Positions 8,795 through 20,149 of a stretch of DNA of 64,000 nucleotides are shown here, piece after piece (the first letter of the stretch is position 1; every line of letters starts with the position of its first letter). The notes under the pieces are model-generated. The model did no database searches, had not been told where the DNA came from, and was given only the letters and a program-made list of their open reading frames with translations. Where the stretch lies: positions 62,001 to 126,000 of the forward strand of contig NZ_JAHPZX010000003.1 in assembly GCF_021325795.1 (NCBI RefSeq), read 5' to 3'. A program made the translations under genes and the position numbers. Source of the stretch: Bordetella sp. LUAb4. Its GTDB lineage: Bacteria > Pseudomonadota > Gammaproteobacteria > Burkholderiales > Burkholderiaceae_B.

Positions 8795-9904
8795 ATGCAA
8801 CTCGTACAAACCACACGCGATGCATTGCTGAAACCGCTGTCGACTGTGGCGGGCATCGTCGAAAGACGGCATACGCTACCCATCCTGGCGAACATCCTGA
8901 TGCGCAAAGAGGGGAGCCGGGTGTCGTTCATCGCCACCGACCTCGAAGTGCAGATCACCACGCACGCCGACTTCGGCGTGGGCGGCGACAACGAGTCCAT
9001 CACGGTGGCCGCGCGCAAGCTGGTGGATATTCTCAAGGCCCTGCCCGACACCGGCGACATCAAGCTGGCTTTGAACAGCAACAAGCTGGCGGTGCAGACC
9101 GGCAAGAGCCGCTTCGCGCTGCAGACGCTGGCCGCCAGCGAATTCCCCACCGTGGCTCAGCCCGAGCATTGGGATGTGTCGCTGAGCGTGTCGCAGAAGT
9201 CGCTGCGCCATCTGTTGAACATGGTGCACTTCGCCATGGCCCAGCAGGACATCCGCTACTACCTGAACGGCATGCTGCTGGTGTTCGAACCGGGCCGGGT
9301 GCGCGCCGTGGCCACCGATGGCCACCGCTTGGCGCACAGCTCCACCGAAGCCGACGGCATCGCCGAACGCCATGAAGTGATCGTGCCGCGCAAGACCGTC
9401 CTGGAAATGCAGCGCCTGTTGGACGACAGCGACGCCGTGGTCGACATCGACGTGGCGCCGGGCCAGATCCGTTTCCGTTTCGGCGACGTCGAGCTGGTTT
9501 CCAAGCTGGTCGAAGGCAAATTCCCGGACTTCACGCGCGTCATTCCGACGTCCTACACACGCCATTTCCTGGTCAACCGCGAAGCCTTGCAGGGCAGCCT
9601 GCAGCGTGCCGCCATCCTGACCACCGACAAGTTCAAGGGCGTGCGCCTGCAGTTGGCGCAGAACCTGATGAAGATCTCCTCGACCAACGCCGAGCAGGAA
9701 GAGGCGCAGGAAGAGATCGACATCGACTACGGCCATGAAGCGCTGGATGTGGGCTTCAACGTCAGCTATCTGCTGGACGTGCTGAGCAACATCAAGGTCG
9801 AGGAAATCAAGTGGTCCGTGATGCCCGACCAGAACGCTTCCGCGCTGATCACCCTGCCTGACGACGAGCAGTTCAAGTACGTCGTCATGCCGATGCGCAT
9901 CTAA
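8795..9904 (+). CDS. dnaN: DNA polymerase III subunit beta (sliding clamp)
   Basis: A 369-residue processivity clamp that encircles DNA and tethers polymerase III. It begins [18 protein letters not shown] and has the expected three-fold repeated fold. Conserved landmarks are [12 protein letters not shown], the central [10 protein letters not shown] and ATDGHRLAH, and the C-terminal YVVMPMRI that ends nearly all bacterial clamps. I prefer ATG 8795 over the ATG at 8789 because AAAGGA is correctly spaced for the former; 8789 would overlap the dnaA stop and add only two residues. It follows dnaA by two bases and is probably co-transcribed with it. Confidence 0.98.
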   Translation: MQLVQTTRDALLKPLSTVAGIVERRHTLPILANILMRKEGSRVSFIATDLEVQITTHADFGVGGDNESITVAARKLVDILKALPDTGDIKLALNSNKLAVQTGKSRFALQTLAASEFPTVAQPEHWDVSLSVSQKSLRHLLNMVHFAMAQQDIRYYLNGMLLVFEPGRVRAVATDGHRLAHSSTEADGIAERHEVIVPRKTVLEMQRLLDDSDAVVDIDVAPGQIRFRFGDVELVSKLVEGKFPDFTRVIPTSYTRHFLVNREALQGSLQRAAILTTDKFKGVRLQLAQNLMKISSTNAEQEEAQEEIDIDYGHEALDVGFNVSYLLDVLSNIKVEEIKWSVMPDQNASALITLPDDEQFKYVVMPMRI

Positions 9905-9911
9905 GCGAAGA

Positions 9912-9955
9912 ACGTGCCCTGGGCCGGGCCCGCATGGAGCCGGTCCAGGGCACGT
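9912..9955 (+). promoter_or_regulatory. hairpin between dnaN and gyrB
   Basis: An 11-bp perfect inverted repeat (9912-9922 ACGTGCCCTGG with 9945-9955) begins 8 bp after the dnaN stop in the 174-bp gap before gyrB. It lacks a following T-run, so it is a weak or Rho-assisted terminator or an mRNA-stabilising 3' hairpin rather than a textbook intrinsic terminator. The remainder of the gap presumably contains the gyrB promoter, but I cannot mark it with confidence. Confidence 0.5.
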
Positions 9956-10066
9956 CCTTCGCCATTGCCGCGATCACTGCGGCGTGCGTCCGTCCTCCTT
10001 CGCCCGACCGGCATCCGCCGGCCTGGTGTGCCAGCCTCACGGGCTGGTGGCTCTTTGAATCAGTAA

Positions 10067-12532
<2,466 letters not shown>

Positions 12533-12590
12533 GTTGTCTTGCCAGGCTGTGACCCGCTTTTTTTGGTGGGTTCAGGCGGCAAGGGTTGCC

Positions 12591-12646
12591 AAAAAACCGC
12601 GGGGCCGTTTTCTTCAAAAGAGGAAACGGCCCCGCGGTTTTTTTCG
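12591..12646. terminator. bidirectional Rho-independent terminator after gyrB
   Basis: A 16-bp stem with one mismatch (12597-12612 with 12622-12637, CCGCGGGGCCGTTTTC) is flanked by AAAAAA on the left and a long T-run on the right, so it can terminate transcription on both strands. The stem is the same as in the terminator at 3935-3982, with the loop as its reverse complement. Confidence 0.88.
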
Positions 12647-12761
12647 CCTTGAATAGCCAAGCCCACCTCCACTGATACCCCACATCAAAATTTCTGATTG
12701 GACGCTGGGCGAGGCAGGCCATTATGGTTGGCCCACGATAAATGAGAATATGGAGACAACC

Positions 12762-14105
12762 ATGGCCAGCTTCCGGCGTTTTGCCCCCGCGCTTTCCGCT
12801 TCCCTTTCCTTGGCTTTGGCCGCTGCGGCCATGACCGCGCAGGCCGGGACAGTGACGGTGATCACCTCCTTTCCCAAGGACCTGACCCAGGCCTACAAGG
12901 TGGCCTTCGAGAAGAGCCACCCCGGCATCACGCTGGAATTCCTCAACAAGAACACCGTCGCGGGCATCGCCTATGTGCGCGAAACGCCCGCCGGTAACCG
13001 GCCCGACGTGTTCTGGGCCAGCGCGCCGGACGCTTTCGAATTGCTGGCGCAGGCCAAGCTGCTGGCCAAGGCCACCGACCTGGCTAATCCAAAAGTACCG
13101 GACAAAATCGGCAGCTTTCCCATCAACGACACCGCCGGGCTCTACTTCGGCCAGGCCCTGGCCGGCTACGGCATCATGTACAACACGCGCTATCTGAAGG
13201 CGCACAAGCTGACCGCGCCGGTGGAATGGAAGGATCTGCTGGCGCCGGCCTGGTTCGGCCATGTGGGCATCACGTCGCCGTCCCGTTCCGGCACCATGCA
13301 CCTGACCGCGGAAACCATCCTGCAAGGCGAAGGCTGGACCGAGGGCTGGCGCACCCTGTTGCGCATGTCCGGCAACAGCAGCGCGGTGACCGAGCGTTCC
13401 TTCGGCGTGCCGGACGGCGTCAACAACGGCCAGTTCGGCGCCGGACCCGTCATCGACTTCTTCGGGCTGTCGAGCAAGTTCTCCAAGTTCCCGGTGGAAT
13501 TCGTCTATCCCTCCGAAACCTCCATCGTGCCGGCCAATATCGCGCTGATCGCCGGTGCCAAGAATACCGAGGAAGCCAAGCAGTTCATCCGCTACTCGCT
13601 GGACCTGCCGGGTCAGGAGCTGCTGCTGGACCCGAAGATCTCACGCTTGCCGGTGCTGCCCTATAGCGAGCTCAAGGGCAAGATCCCGGACGGTTATCCC
13701 GATCCGGCGGAAATCGCCAAGCGCAGCAAGGTGCACTTCGACGTCGACCTGTCGCAGTCGCGTTACTACGTGGTGCAGTCGCTCTACGACCAGACCATCA
13801 CCTTCCGGCTGAAGGAATTGCAGCAGGCGACCAAGGCCATCTACGACGCCGAACGCAAGCTCGGCGACAAGGCCAAGACGGGCAAGGCCGCGGAACTGCT
13901 GGCGCAGGCTCGCAAGCTGGCCTGGGATCCCCTGGTCGATGACAAGCAGGCGGCCGACCCGGCGTTCCAGAAGCTGTTCTCCGGCGACAAGCGCGACGCG
14001 TCGGTCAGCCAGAAGATCACGCAGCAGGAAGGCGAATGGAACGGCAAGGCCCGCGCCAACTACGACGAAGCGGTGAAGCTGGCGAACCAGGCCGCGGCGC
14101 TGTAG
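12762..14105 (+). CDS. ABC transporter extracellular substrate-binding protein (iron/phosphonate/phosphoglycerate class)
   Basis: A 447-residue periplasmic binding protein. ATG 12762 follows GGAGA by six bases and opens a signal peptide (FRRFAPALSASLSLALAAAA, cleavage after AQA near residue 28). The mature N-terminus TVTVITSFPKDLTQAYKVAF and the segments PDVFWASAPDAFELL and AGYGIMYNTRYL are typical of the Fbp/AfuA/PhnS-like group of ABC binding proteins. It is about 100 residues longer than FbpA because of a C-terminal, predominantly helical extension (about 340-447, rich in Lys/Ala/Asp). No obvious paired-Tyr iron motif was confirmed, so the substrate could be iron, a phosphonate, a phosphoglycerate-like compound or a polyamine. 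It is the first gene of an ABC operon. Confidence 0.8.
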   Translation: MASFRRFAPALSASLSLALAAAAMTAQAGTVTVITSFPKDLTQAYKVAFEKSHPGITLEFLNKNTVAGIAYVRETPAGNRPDVFWASAPDAFELLAQAKLLAKATDLANPKVPDKIGSFPINDTAGLYFGQALAGYGIMYNTRYLKAHKLTAPVEWKDLLAPAWFGHVGITSPSRSGTMHLTAETILQGEGWTEGWRTLLRMSGNSSAVTERSFGVPDGVNNGQFGAGPVIDFFGLSSKFSKFPVEFVYPSETSIVPANIALIAGAKNTEEAKQFIRYSLDLPGQELLLDPKISRLPVLPYSELKGKIPDGYPDPAEIAKRSKVHFDVDLSQSRYYVVQSLYDQTITFRLKELQQATKAIYDAERKLGDKAKTGKAAELLAQARKLAWDPLVDDKQAADPAFQKLFSGDKRDASVSQKITQQEGEWNGKARANYDEAVKLANQAAAL

Positions 14106-14109
14106 TTAA

Positions 14110-14145
14110 AGCACTTCCTTTACAGCACTTCCGTTCCAGCACTTC
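14110..14145 (+). repeat. three direct repeats of AGCACTTC(C)
   Basis: AGCACTTCC occurs at 14110-14118 and 14124-14132, and AGCACTTC at 14138-14145, at an exact 14-base period, directly after the binding-protein stop codon. Their function is unknown; they sit in the mRNA between two co-transcribed genes, just before a strong hairpin. Confidence 0.6.
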
Positions 14146-14156
14146 TCCTCTTCGGC

Positions 14157-14176
14157 CCGTCGGTGCGAACCGACGG
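14157..14176 (+). promoter_or_regulatory. intercistronic hairpin between binding protein and permease genes
   Basis: A perfect 8-bp stem, CCGTCGGT (14157-14164) with ACCGACGG (14169-14176), closes a GCGA tetraloop. Hairpins in this position of binding-protein-dependent transport operons commonly stabilise the upstream transcript or reduce readthrough, so that more binding protein than permease is made. That role is inferred here from position. There is no T-run. Confidence 0.5.
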
Positions 14177-14228
14177 CCGGTTCCCGCGGTACCCGGCCTG
14201 CGTCCGGTCGCCGTATTCCGGATCTCGC

Positions 14229-15953
14229 ATGCGAAATTCTTCTCCCTTCGGCTTAAGCAAGGGGCCCGCGGCGGTCGCGCTGCTGGTGCTGGCTTTTCTG
14301 TTGCTATTCCTGGTGGTGCCGGTCGCCACGGTGTTCCACACGGCCTTCGTCAACGCCGACGGCAGTTTCACCCTGGGACATTTCCGCTCCTTCTTCAATC
14401 AACCGTTGATGCAGGAGGCATTCTTCAACAGCCTCTACGTGGCCGGATGGTCGACCCTGCTGGCGTCGCTCATCGCCGTGCCGCTGGCGTATTTCACCGT
14501 GCGCTTCGAGTTCCGTGGCGCCTTGATCATCCAGACGCTGGGTGTGTTGCCGCTGATCATGCCGCCCTTCGTCGGCGCGGTCGCCATGCAGCTGATATTC
14601 GGCCGTTCCGGCAGCGTCAACCTGCTGCTGGGCGAGTGGTTCGATATCAACCTGCCGCTGATGGAAGGCCTGAACAGCGTCATCTTCGTCGAGGCGCTGC
14701 ACTACTTTCCCTTCATCCTGATGAACCTGGTGGTGGCGCTGCGCAATATCGACGGCTCCATGGAAGAGGCCGCCTTCAACCTGGGGTCGCGCGGCTTCCG
14801 CCTGTTCCGCCGCATCATCTTCCCCCTGGCCCTGCCGGGCTTCGTGGCGGGGGCCTCGCTGGTGTTCATCAAGGTGTTCGATGATCTCGGTACGCCCCTG
14901 GTGCTGGGCCAGACCAATATGCTGGCGCCGCAAGCGTATCTGCGCATCACTCAGGTCGGCCTGGAAGATCCCCTGGGCTATGTGATCGGCGTCATCATCA
15001 TCGCCTTCTCGATCGGGTCGCTGTGGCTGTCCACGCGCGTGCTCGGCGGCAAGGATTATTCGACGCTGCAAAAGGGCGGCGGCTCGATCCAGAAGCGGCG
15101 CCTGCGTCCAACAGAAAGCGTGCTGGCCTATGGCTGGATCATCCTGGTCCTGCTGCTGGTGCTGTCGCCGCACATCGGCGTGCTGCTGCTGTCCTTCGCC
15201 AGTGTGTGGAGTTACGCGCCCTTGCCGGACGGCTATACGCTGGCTCACTATGCGTCGGTGTTCCAGGACTCCAGCGGCATGATCGCCAACACCCTGCTCT
15301 ATTGCGGCCTGGCGGCCGGCGTGGACGTGGTGCTGGGTACCGCCATCGCCTATCTGATGTTGCGCACGCGGCTGCCCGCCCGCCAATGGCTGGACTGGCT
15401 GGCGTCGGCGGCGCTGGCCATCCCGGGCATCGTGCTGGCCATCGGCTTGCTGCGTACCTTCCGTGGCGTGGAGATCCCGTTCACGGGAACCTTGCTCACC
15501 GGGTCCTGGGTACTGATCATGATCGCGTACTCGGTGCGGCGCCTGCCCTACGCATTGCGCTCCTGCGTGGCCTCGCTGCAGCAGATCAACGTCTCGCTCG
15601 AAGAGGCCGCGCAGTCCATGGGCGCCAACCGTTGGCGTACTATCCGGCGAGTGGTGGTGCCATTGATGGCCGGCGGCATGCTGGCAGGATTCGTCACCAG
15701 TTTCATCACGGCGGCGGTGGAGTTGTCGGCCACGATCATGCTGGTGACGCGCGAAAGCCAGGCACCCATGAGCTACGGCATCTATCTGTACATGCAGAGC
15801 GCTTCGGGACGCGGCCCGGGTGCCGCGCTGGGGGTGCTGGCGGTGGTGGCGGTTGCCATCGGCACGTATGCGAGCCACGTGCTGGTACAGCGCTCCACCG
15901 CGCGGCAGCGGCCGGCGCGGACGAACAATAACGAGGAGTTGGAGGCACTATGA
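14229..15953 (+). CDS. ABC transporter permease with two fused permease domains
   Basis: A 575-residue inner-membrane protein with two tandem permease domains (FbpB/AfuB/CysTW-like), about twelve membrane segments in all. Domain 1 spans about 10-295 and carries a coupling loop EEAAFNLGSRGFRLFRRIIFP. Domain 2 spans about 315-560 with EEAAQSMGANRWRTIRRVVVP. Such fusions are the rule in Fe(III)- and phosphonate-class importers, where one polypeptide replaces the permease dimer. I chose ATG 14229; an in-frame GTG at 14163 lies inside the intercistronic hairpin. The stop overlaps the ATPase start (ATGA). Confidence 0.85.
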   Translation: MRNSSPFGLSKGPAAVALLVLAFLLLFLVVPVATVFHTAFVNADGSFTLGHFRSFFNQPLMQEAFFNSLYVAGWSTLLASLIAVPLAYFTVRFEFRGALIIQTLGVLPLIMPPFVGAVAMQLIFGRSGSVNLLLGEWFDINLPLMEGLNSVIFVEALHYFPFILMNLVVALRNIDGSMEEAAFNLGSRGFRLFRRIIFPLALPGFVAGASLVFIKVFDDLGTPLVLGQTNMLAPQAYLRITQVGLEDPLGYVIGVIIIAFSIGSLWLSTRVLGGKDYSTLQKGGGSIQKRRLRPTESVLAYGWIILVLLLVLSPHIGVLLLSFASVWSYAPLPDGYTLAHYASVFQDSSGMIANTLLYCGLAAGVDVVLGTAIAYLMLRTRLPARQWLDWLASAALAIPGIVLAIGLLRTFRGVEIPFTGTLLTGSWVLIMIAYSVRRLPYALRSCVASLQQINVSLEEAAQSMGANRWRTIRRVVVPLMAGGMLAGFVTSFITAAVELSATIMLVTRESQAPMSYGIYLYMQSASGRGPGAALGVLAVVAVAIGTYASHVLVQRSTARQRPARTNNNEELEAL

Positions 15954-17035
15954 AAAAGGTCGGTGTCGAGTGCCGGGACATATCGCTGTCCTATGGCAAA
16001 ACGCAGGTGCTCAAGAACCTGAACATCTCCATCGAGCCGGGCGAGTTCTTCGCCCTGCTGGGTCCGTCCGGATCGGGCAAGTCCACGCTGCTGCGCCTGA
16101 TCGCGGGCTTCAATCAGCACGCCAGCGGCCAGTTGCTGGTGGATGGCAAGGACGTCACGGGCATCCCGCCGTGGAAGCGCAATATCGGCATGGTCTTCCA
16201 GAGCTACGCGCTGTGGCCGCACATGACGGTATTCGATAACGTGGCCTTTGGCCTGGTCGAGCGCAAGGTGGCGCGCGCCGAATTGCGCGAACGCACCGAG
16301 GCCGCGCTGGCCTTGGTGGGCTTGTCGCAATACGCCAAGCGCCGGCCCAATGAACTGTCGGGCGGCCAGCAGCAACGCGTGGCACTGGCACGCACCATCG
16401 TCATCGAGCCGCAGGTGCTGCTGCTGGACGAACCGCTGTCCAATCTGGACAAGAAACTGCGCGTGCAGATGCGGCGCGAGTTGCTGGCGCTGCAGCGGCG
16501 GCTGGGCATCACCACCATCTTCGTGACGCACGACCAGGAAGAAGCCATGACCACCGCCGACCGCATGGCGGTGCTGGACCATGGCGTGGTGCAGCAGATC
16601 GGTTCGCCGAACAATCTGTTCGACTTCCCGGTGAACCGTTTCGTCGCCAACTTCGTCGGCACGATGAATGTGCTGGAAGGCGCTGTGAAGGAACGCGCCA
16701 GCCAGGGGGTGGTGCTGGCGGTGGATGGCGTGGGTGACCTGCACTTGCCCGTCAGCGGCGACCTGCCCGACGCGCCGCGGCTGGCGGCCAGTTTCCGGCC
16801 GCACACGGTGCGTATCGACCTGGCGGGCGGCGCGCCGGATGCCCGCTATGTGTGGCTGCCGGGCGTCGTGCATGCCAGCGAATTCCAGGGCGAGTTCACG
16901 CGCTATCAGGTGATGATAGGCGACCAGTGCATCACTGCCGACCAATCGCATCTGGCGGGGCTGTCGATCTTTCCCATAGGCGCGCCGGTGGCGCTGGGCC
17001 TGGAGCCCAGCCAGGTGCGCCTGTTGGCGGCCTGA
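15950..17035 (+). CDS. ABC transporter ATP-binding protein (FbpC/PotA-like)
   Basis: A 361-residue ATPase with Walker A (GPSGSGKST, about 38-46), Q-loop (IGMVFQSYALWPHMTV), signature (LSGGQQQR), Walker B (VLLLDEPLSNLD) and the switch His in TIFVTHDQEEA. From about residue 240 onward there is a C-terminal TOBE-like regulatory domain (GTMNVLEGAVKER ... FRPHTVRI). The C-terminal domain places it in the carbohydrate/iron/polyamine class rather than the short amino-acid class. It overlaps the permease gene by four bases and is followed after 7 bp by a LysR gene on the same strand. Confidence 0.92.
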   Translation: MKKVGVECRDISLSYGKTQVLKNLNISIEPGEFFALLGPSGSGKSTLLRLIAGFNQHASGQLLVDGKDVTGIPPWKRNIGMVFQSYALWPHMTVFDNVAFGLVERKVARAELRERTEAALALVGLSQYAKRRPNELSGGQQQRVALARTIVIEPQVLLLDEPLSNLDKKLRVQMRRELLALQRRLGITTIFVTHDQEEAMTTADRMAVLDHGVVQQIGSPNNLFDFPVNRFVANFVGTMNVLEGAVKERASQGVVLAVDGVGDLHLPVSGDLPDAPRLAASFRPHTVRIDLAGGAPDARYVWLPGVVHASEFQGEFTRYQVMIGDQCITADQSHLAGLSIFPIGAPVALGLEPSQVRLLAA

Positions 17036-17042
17036 CGGCGGC

Positions 17043-17924
17043 ATGGAGATCTATCAGATCCGAGCCTTCATCAAGGTGGCTCGCCTGGGCAATGTGACGC
17101 GCGCGGCCGAAGCCTTGTCCTTGACCCAGCCGGCGGTGACCGCGCAGATCAAAGCGCTGGAACAAAGCCTGGGGGTTGCGCTATTCGATCGCAGCGGCGG
17201 CCGCCTGACGCTGGCCAAGGCTGGCGAGGCGCTGTTGGAAACGGCTGAACAGCTGGTGGCCTTGGGCAATCAACTGAAGTCGGCGGCGCAGGCCTTGCAA
17301 GGCGAATTGCACGGCGTGCTGGAATTGGGCGTGCCCAGCGAACAGCCGGATTTCCTGCGGCTGGGCGAGTTGGCGGCGACGGTCATGCGGCAATTGCCCC
17401 TGGTGGAGTTGAAGACGCACGTGCTACCGGCCGAGGTTCTGGCCGACCAGGTTGCCAATGGGCGCCTGGCGGCGGCCTTGACGCTGGCCGCGACGCCGCC
17501 GCGCGGCCTGCAATGGATGGCGTTGCGCAGCGTGCGCTACCGCGTGGCGCTGCCGAGTTCCCGCGCCGATAGCCTGCGCAAAGGCGGATGGCGTGAATTG
17601 GCGCAACTGCCCTGGCTGGACGGCCCGAGCCGCAGCCACACCCATCTGCTGTTGCGCGACCTGTTCGAGCGGCATGGCTTGAGCCCCCGCGTGGTGATGC
17701 AGAACGATGACCAGGCGAATCTGATGGCGCTGGTGCGCGCTGATGCCGGTTGCGCCTTGTTGCGGGAGGAAATCGCGCTGCAGGGCGCGGCAGCGGGCGA
17801 TTGCACGGTGTGGAGCAATGTGCACGCCGACGCGACCCTGGGATTCATCGTGTCGCCGGATCGCGCCGCCGAGCCGCTGGTGGTGGCGCTGGAGTCGATG
17901 GTGCGGGAAGTCTGGCTGGCGTGA
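17043..17924 (+). CDS. LysR-family transcriptional regulator
   Basis: A 293-residue LysR regulator. The N-terminal winged helix-turn-helix is typical (MEIYQIRAFIKVARLGNVTRAAEALSL, then TQPAVTAQIKALEQSLGVALFDR). It is followed by a linker helix and a periplasmic-binding-like effector domain (about 90-293). It starts 7 bp after the ABC ATPase stop, so it is probably co-transcribed with the importer and may sense the same substrate; this is inferred from position. Its 3' end overlaps the convergent ArsR-type gene by 80 bp. Confidence 0.9.
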   Translation: MEIYQIRAFIKVARLGNVTRAAEALSLTQPAVTAQIKALEQSLGVALFDRSGGRLTLAKAGEALLETAEQLVALGNQLKSAAQALQGELHGVLELGVPSEQPDFLRLGELAATVMRQLPLVELKTHVLPAEVLADQVANGRLAAALTLAATPPRGLQWMALRSVRYRVALPSSRADSLRKGGWRELAQLPWLDGPSRSHTHLLLRDLFERHGLSPRVVMQNDDQANLMALVRADAGCALLREEIALQGAAAGDCTVWSNVHADATLGFIVSPDRAAEPLVVALESMVREVWLA

Positions 17925-18618
17925 TGGTGGAGAAAGCCAGCGCTTTCTCGCCGCTGCGGGTCAGACGCAATGCCCGCGTATGCCCTTGCCGCTCCACCCA
18001 TTTACGCGCGATGAAGTGCGCGAGCAACGCATCGCCCAAGGCGCCGCCGATGTGGGGCCGCCGTGCGCTCCAGTCCAGGCAGGGATGGGCGAAGCTACGG
18101 CGTGTGGTGTGGACGGCGTCGACATCCAGGCCCAATCCGCGCAGATAGGTCTCGCCTGCGGACGTCAGGACATATTGCCCGGCGCGCGAGCGCAGATAGC
18201 CTTGCGCGACGAACGCATCGTGCATCCGCACGGCCACCGTCCCCGCCATGTGCTTGTAGCAGGTGCGCGCTTCGCACAATTCTGGCGGCGTGCGCGGCTT
18301 GAAGGGCGTGGCGCGCACGCCGGCCACGACCAGCAGGGCCTCGAGCGCCGTGCCGACATCGGCGTTGGCCAGACGGTAATAGCGATGCTTGCCTTGCGTG
18401 GTCTGCTCCACCAGCCCCTGGTCGCGCAGACGGGCGAAGTGGCTGCTGGCGGTGGAGGTGCCGACATCCGCGACGGCGGCCAGCTCGGTAGCCGTGCGCG
18501 CGCAGCCATCGAGCAGGCTGCACAGCATGCGGGCGCGGGCGGGGTCGCCGATCGCGGCGGCTACGGCGGCGAGCTGACTGTCGACGGCGTCGTCGAGGGT
18601 GTGTTGAATGTCGGACAT
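17845..18618 (-). CDS. ArsR-type winged-helix transcriptional regulator
   Basis: A 257-residue regulator. The N-terminal ArsR-like winged helix-turn-helix (about 10-95) reads IGDPARARMLCSLLDG, then TELAAVADVGTSTASSHFARLRDQGLVEQ and a wing GKHRYYRLAN. A long C-terminal region with a possible second winged helix follows, containing Cys/His residues (ELCEARTCYKHMAG) that might bind a metal or thiol ligand. The last 25 or so residues are Pro/Ala/Arg-rich and overlap the LysR gene on the other strand. It is divergent from an MFS exporter/importer gene, a typical repressor-target pairing. The ligand is unknown. Confidence 0.82.
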   Translation of the reverse strand: MSDIQHTLDDAVDSQLAAVAAAIGDPARARMLCSLLDGCARTATELAAVADVGTSTASSHFARLRDQGLVEQTTQGKHRYYRLANADVGTALEALLVVAGVRATPFKPRTPPELCEARTCYKHMAGTVAVRMHDAFVAQGYLRSRAGQYVLTSAGETYLRGLGLDVDAVHTTRRSFAHPCLDWSARRPHIGGALGDALLAHFIARKWVERQGHTRALRLTRSGEKALAFSTITPARLPAPSTPAPPPAARRRDPATR

Positions 18619-18649
18619 GATTCGATCCAGGTCGAAGTGTGGATTCGAT
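18619..18649. promoter_or_regulatory. candidate operator with two GATTCGAT direct repeats
   Basis: The 73-bp gap between the divergent ArsR-type and MFS genes contains GATTCGAT twice, at 18619-18626 and 18642-18649 (23-base spacing, about two helical turns). Direct repeats at this spacing in a divergent regulator-transporter gap are a plausible binding site for the regulator. The promoter elements themselves are not clear. Confidence 0.4.
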
Positions 18650-18691
18650 GATGCAGCATACTGGGCGCCTGTCCATCATTACAAGCAAAAC

Positions 18692-20086
18692 ATGTCGATG
18701 AGCATCGCTGCGCGGGAAGGGGCATTCTTTGGCCCCAAAGTGATCGCGGCCACTTTCATATTGGCGGTCTTCGGGTGGGGCGTGGGGTTCTACGGGCCGC
18801 CCGTTTATCTGCAGTCCGTGGTGCAACGTGGCGCGGCCGACGTGGCCTGGGCGTCCGCCGCCGTCACCTGGCATTTCGTGCTGGGCGCTTTCGTGGTGGC
18901 CAACTTGCCCAGGCTTTATCGGCGCATGGGCGTGCCGCGGATCACCGTGTCGGGTGCCGCGGTGCTGGCTGTGGGCGTGTATGGCTGGGGCGTTGCCGCG
19001 ACGCCGGCGCAACTGTTCCTGGCTGCGACCTTGAGCGGCGCGGGATGGGTGACGATGGGTGCCGCGGCGGTCAATGCGTTGATCGCGCCCTGGTATGTGA
19101 CGCGGCGGCCGGCGGCGCTTGGCATGGCCTACAACGGCGCCAGCCTTGGCGGCGTGGTGTTCTCGCCCTTGTGGGTGCTGTTGATTGCCGGTCTGGGATT
19201 CGATGGTGCCGCGCTGGCGGTAGGCGTCGTGATGGTGGCCGTCATCGCGTGGCTGGCTGCGATGGTGTTTCGCCATACGCCGGCGTCCAAGGGGCAGGAA
19301 CCTGACGGCGTGCGTGGCCTTGCCAGCGCGCAGGGGATGACCGGCGTGCCGTCGGGCCGTGCTGACGCGAAGCCTGCGACAAGTGATGCGGCAGCAGTAA
19401 CCCGAACGGCGGCCACGAGCACAAGCGCCGTTGCAGGTGCACCCTTACGAACCGAATCGCCGCCAGCCCCTTTGATGAACGCTTGGCGAGACCGCCGTTT
19501 TCTAACACTTTGCGCCGGCATGGCCTTGGGGCTGTTCGCGCAGATTGGCCTGATCGCACATTTGTATTCGCTGCTGGTGCCAGTCATGGGTGAAAAATCC
19601 GCTGGCGTGGCGATGGGCTTATGCACTGCTTGCGCCATAGTGGGCCGTACCGTGGTGGGCAGGGTGATGCCTCCGGGCACAGACCGTCGCAAGGTTGCCG
19701 CCATTGCCTATGGCTTGCAGGCGGCCGGCGTCGTTGCCCTGCTGCTGAGCGTATCGCTTGCGACGCAACACGGCGTGGCCGCGCCTATGCAAGACGACAC
19801 ATGGGTGGCCGTGTTGCGCTGGACGGGACTGCTGTTGTTCGGCTCCGGGATAGGCAACGCCACCTCGCTGCCCCCACTGATCGCGCAAACCGAATTCACG
19901 CGCGCCGATGCGCAACGAGTCATTCCCCTGATCGTGGCCGTATCGCAAGGCACGTACGCATTCGCACCGGCGCTATTCGGCCTGCTGCGCGACAGCGGCG
20001 GCGCCACGTGGCTATTCCCCGTGGCAGCGGCCGTCCAGGTGGCCGCCATCGCCGCCCTGCTTTCCTACTCGCGCCGGCTTACTTAG
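18692..20086 (+). CDS. major facilitator superfamily (MFS) transporter
   Basis: A 464-residue secondary transporter with about twelve hydrophobic segments. It begins MSMSIAAREGAFFGPKV and enters the first segment IAATFILAVFGWGVGFYG. The cytoplasmic loop after segment 6 is long and Ala/Thr/Ser-rich (about 205-255), as in many MFS proteins. The frame also opens upstream (ATG 18608), but that would overlap the divergent regulator gene, so ATG 18692 is preferred; 18698 is also possible. Substrate unknown; regulation by the neighbouring ArsR-type protein is inferred from the divergent arrangement. Confidence 0.85.
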   Translation: MSMSIAAREGAFFGPKVIAATFILAVFGWGVGFYGPPVYLQSVVQRGAADVAWASAAVTWHFVLGAFVVANLPRLYRRMGVPRITVSGAAVLAVGVYGWGVAATPAQLFLAATLSGAGWVTMGAAAVNALIAPWYVTRRPAALGMAYNGASLGGVVFSPLWVLLIAGLGFDGAALAVGVVMVAVIAWLAAMVFRHTPASKGQEPDGVRGLASAQGMTGVPSGRADAKPATSDAAAVTRTAATSTSAVAGAPLRTESPPAPLMNAWRDRRFLTLCAGMALGLFAQIGLIAHLYSLLVPVMGEKSAGVAMGLCTACAIVGRTVVGRVMPPGTDRRKVAAIAYGLQAAGVVALLLSVSLATQHGVAAPMQDDTWVAVLRWTGLLLFGSGIGNATSLPPLIAQTEFTRADAQRVIPLIVAVSQGTYAFAPALFGLLRDSGGATWLFPVAAAVQVAAIAALLSYSRRLT

Positions 20087-20149
20087 TGGCGTCCGGCGCG
20101 TTCGGACGATGCGTAGGACGCGACGGAAGACCGTCAAGCGCAGAGGACG

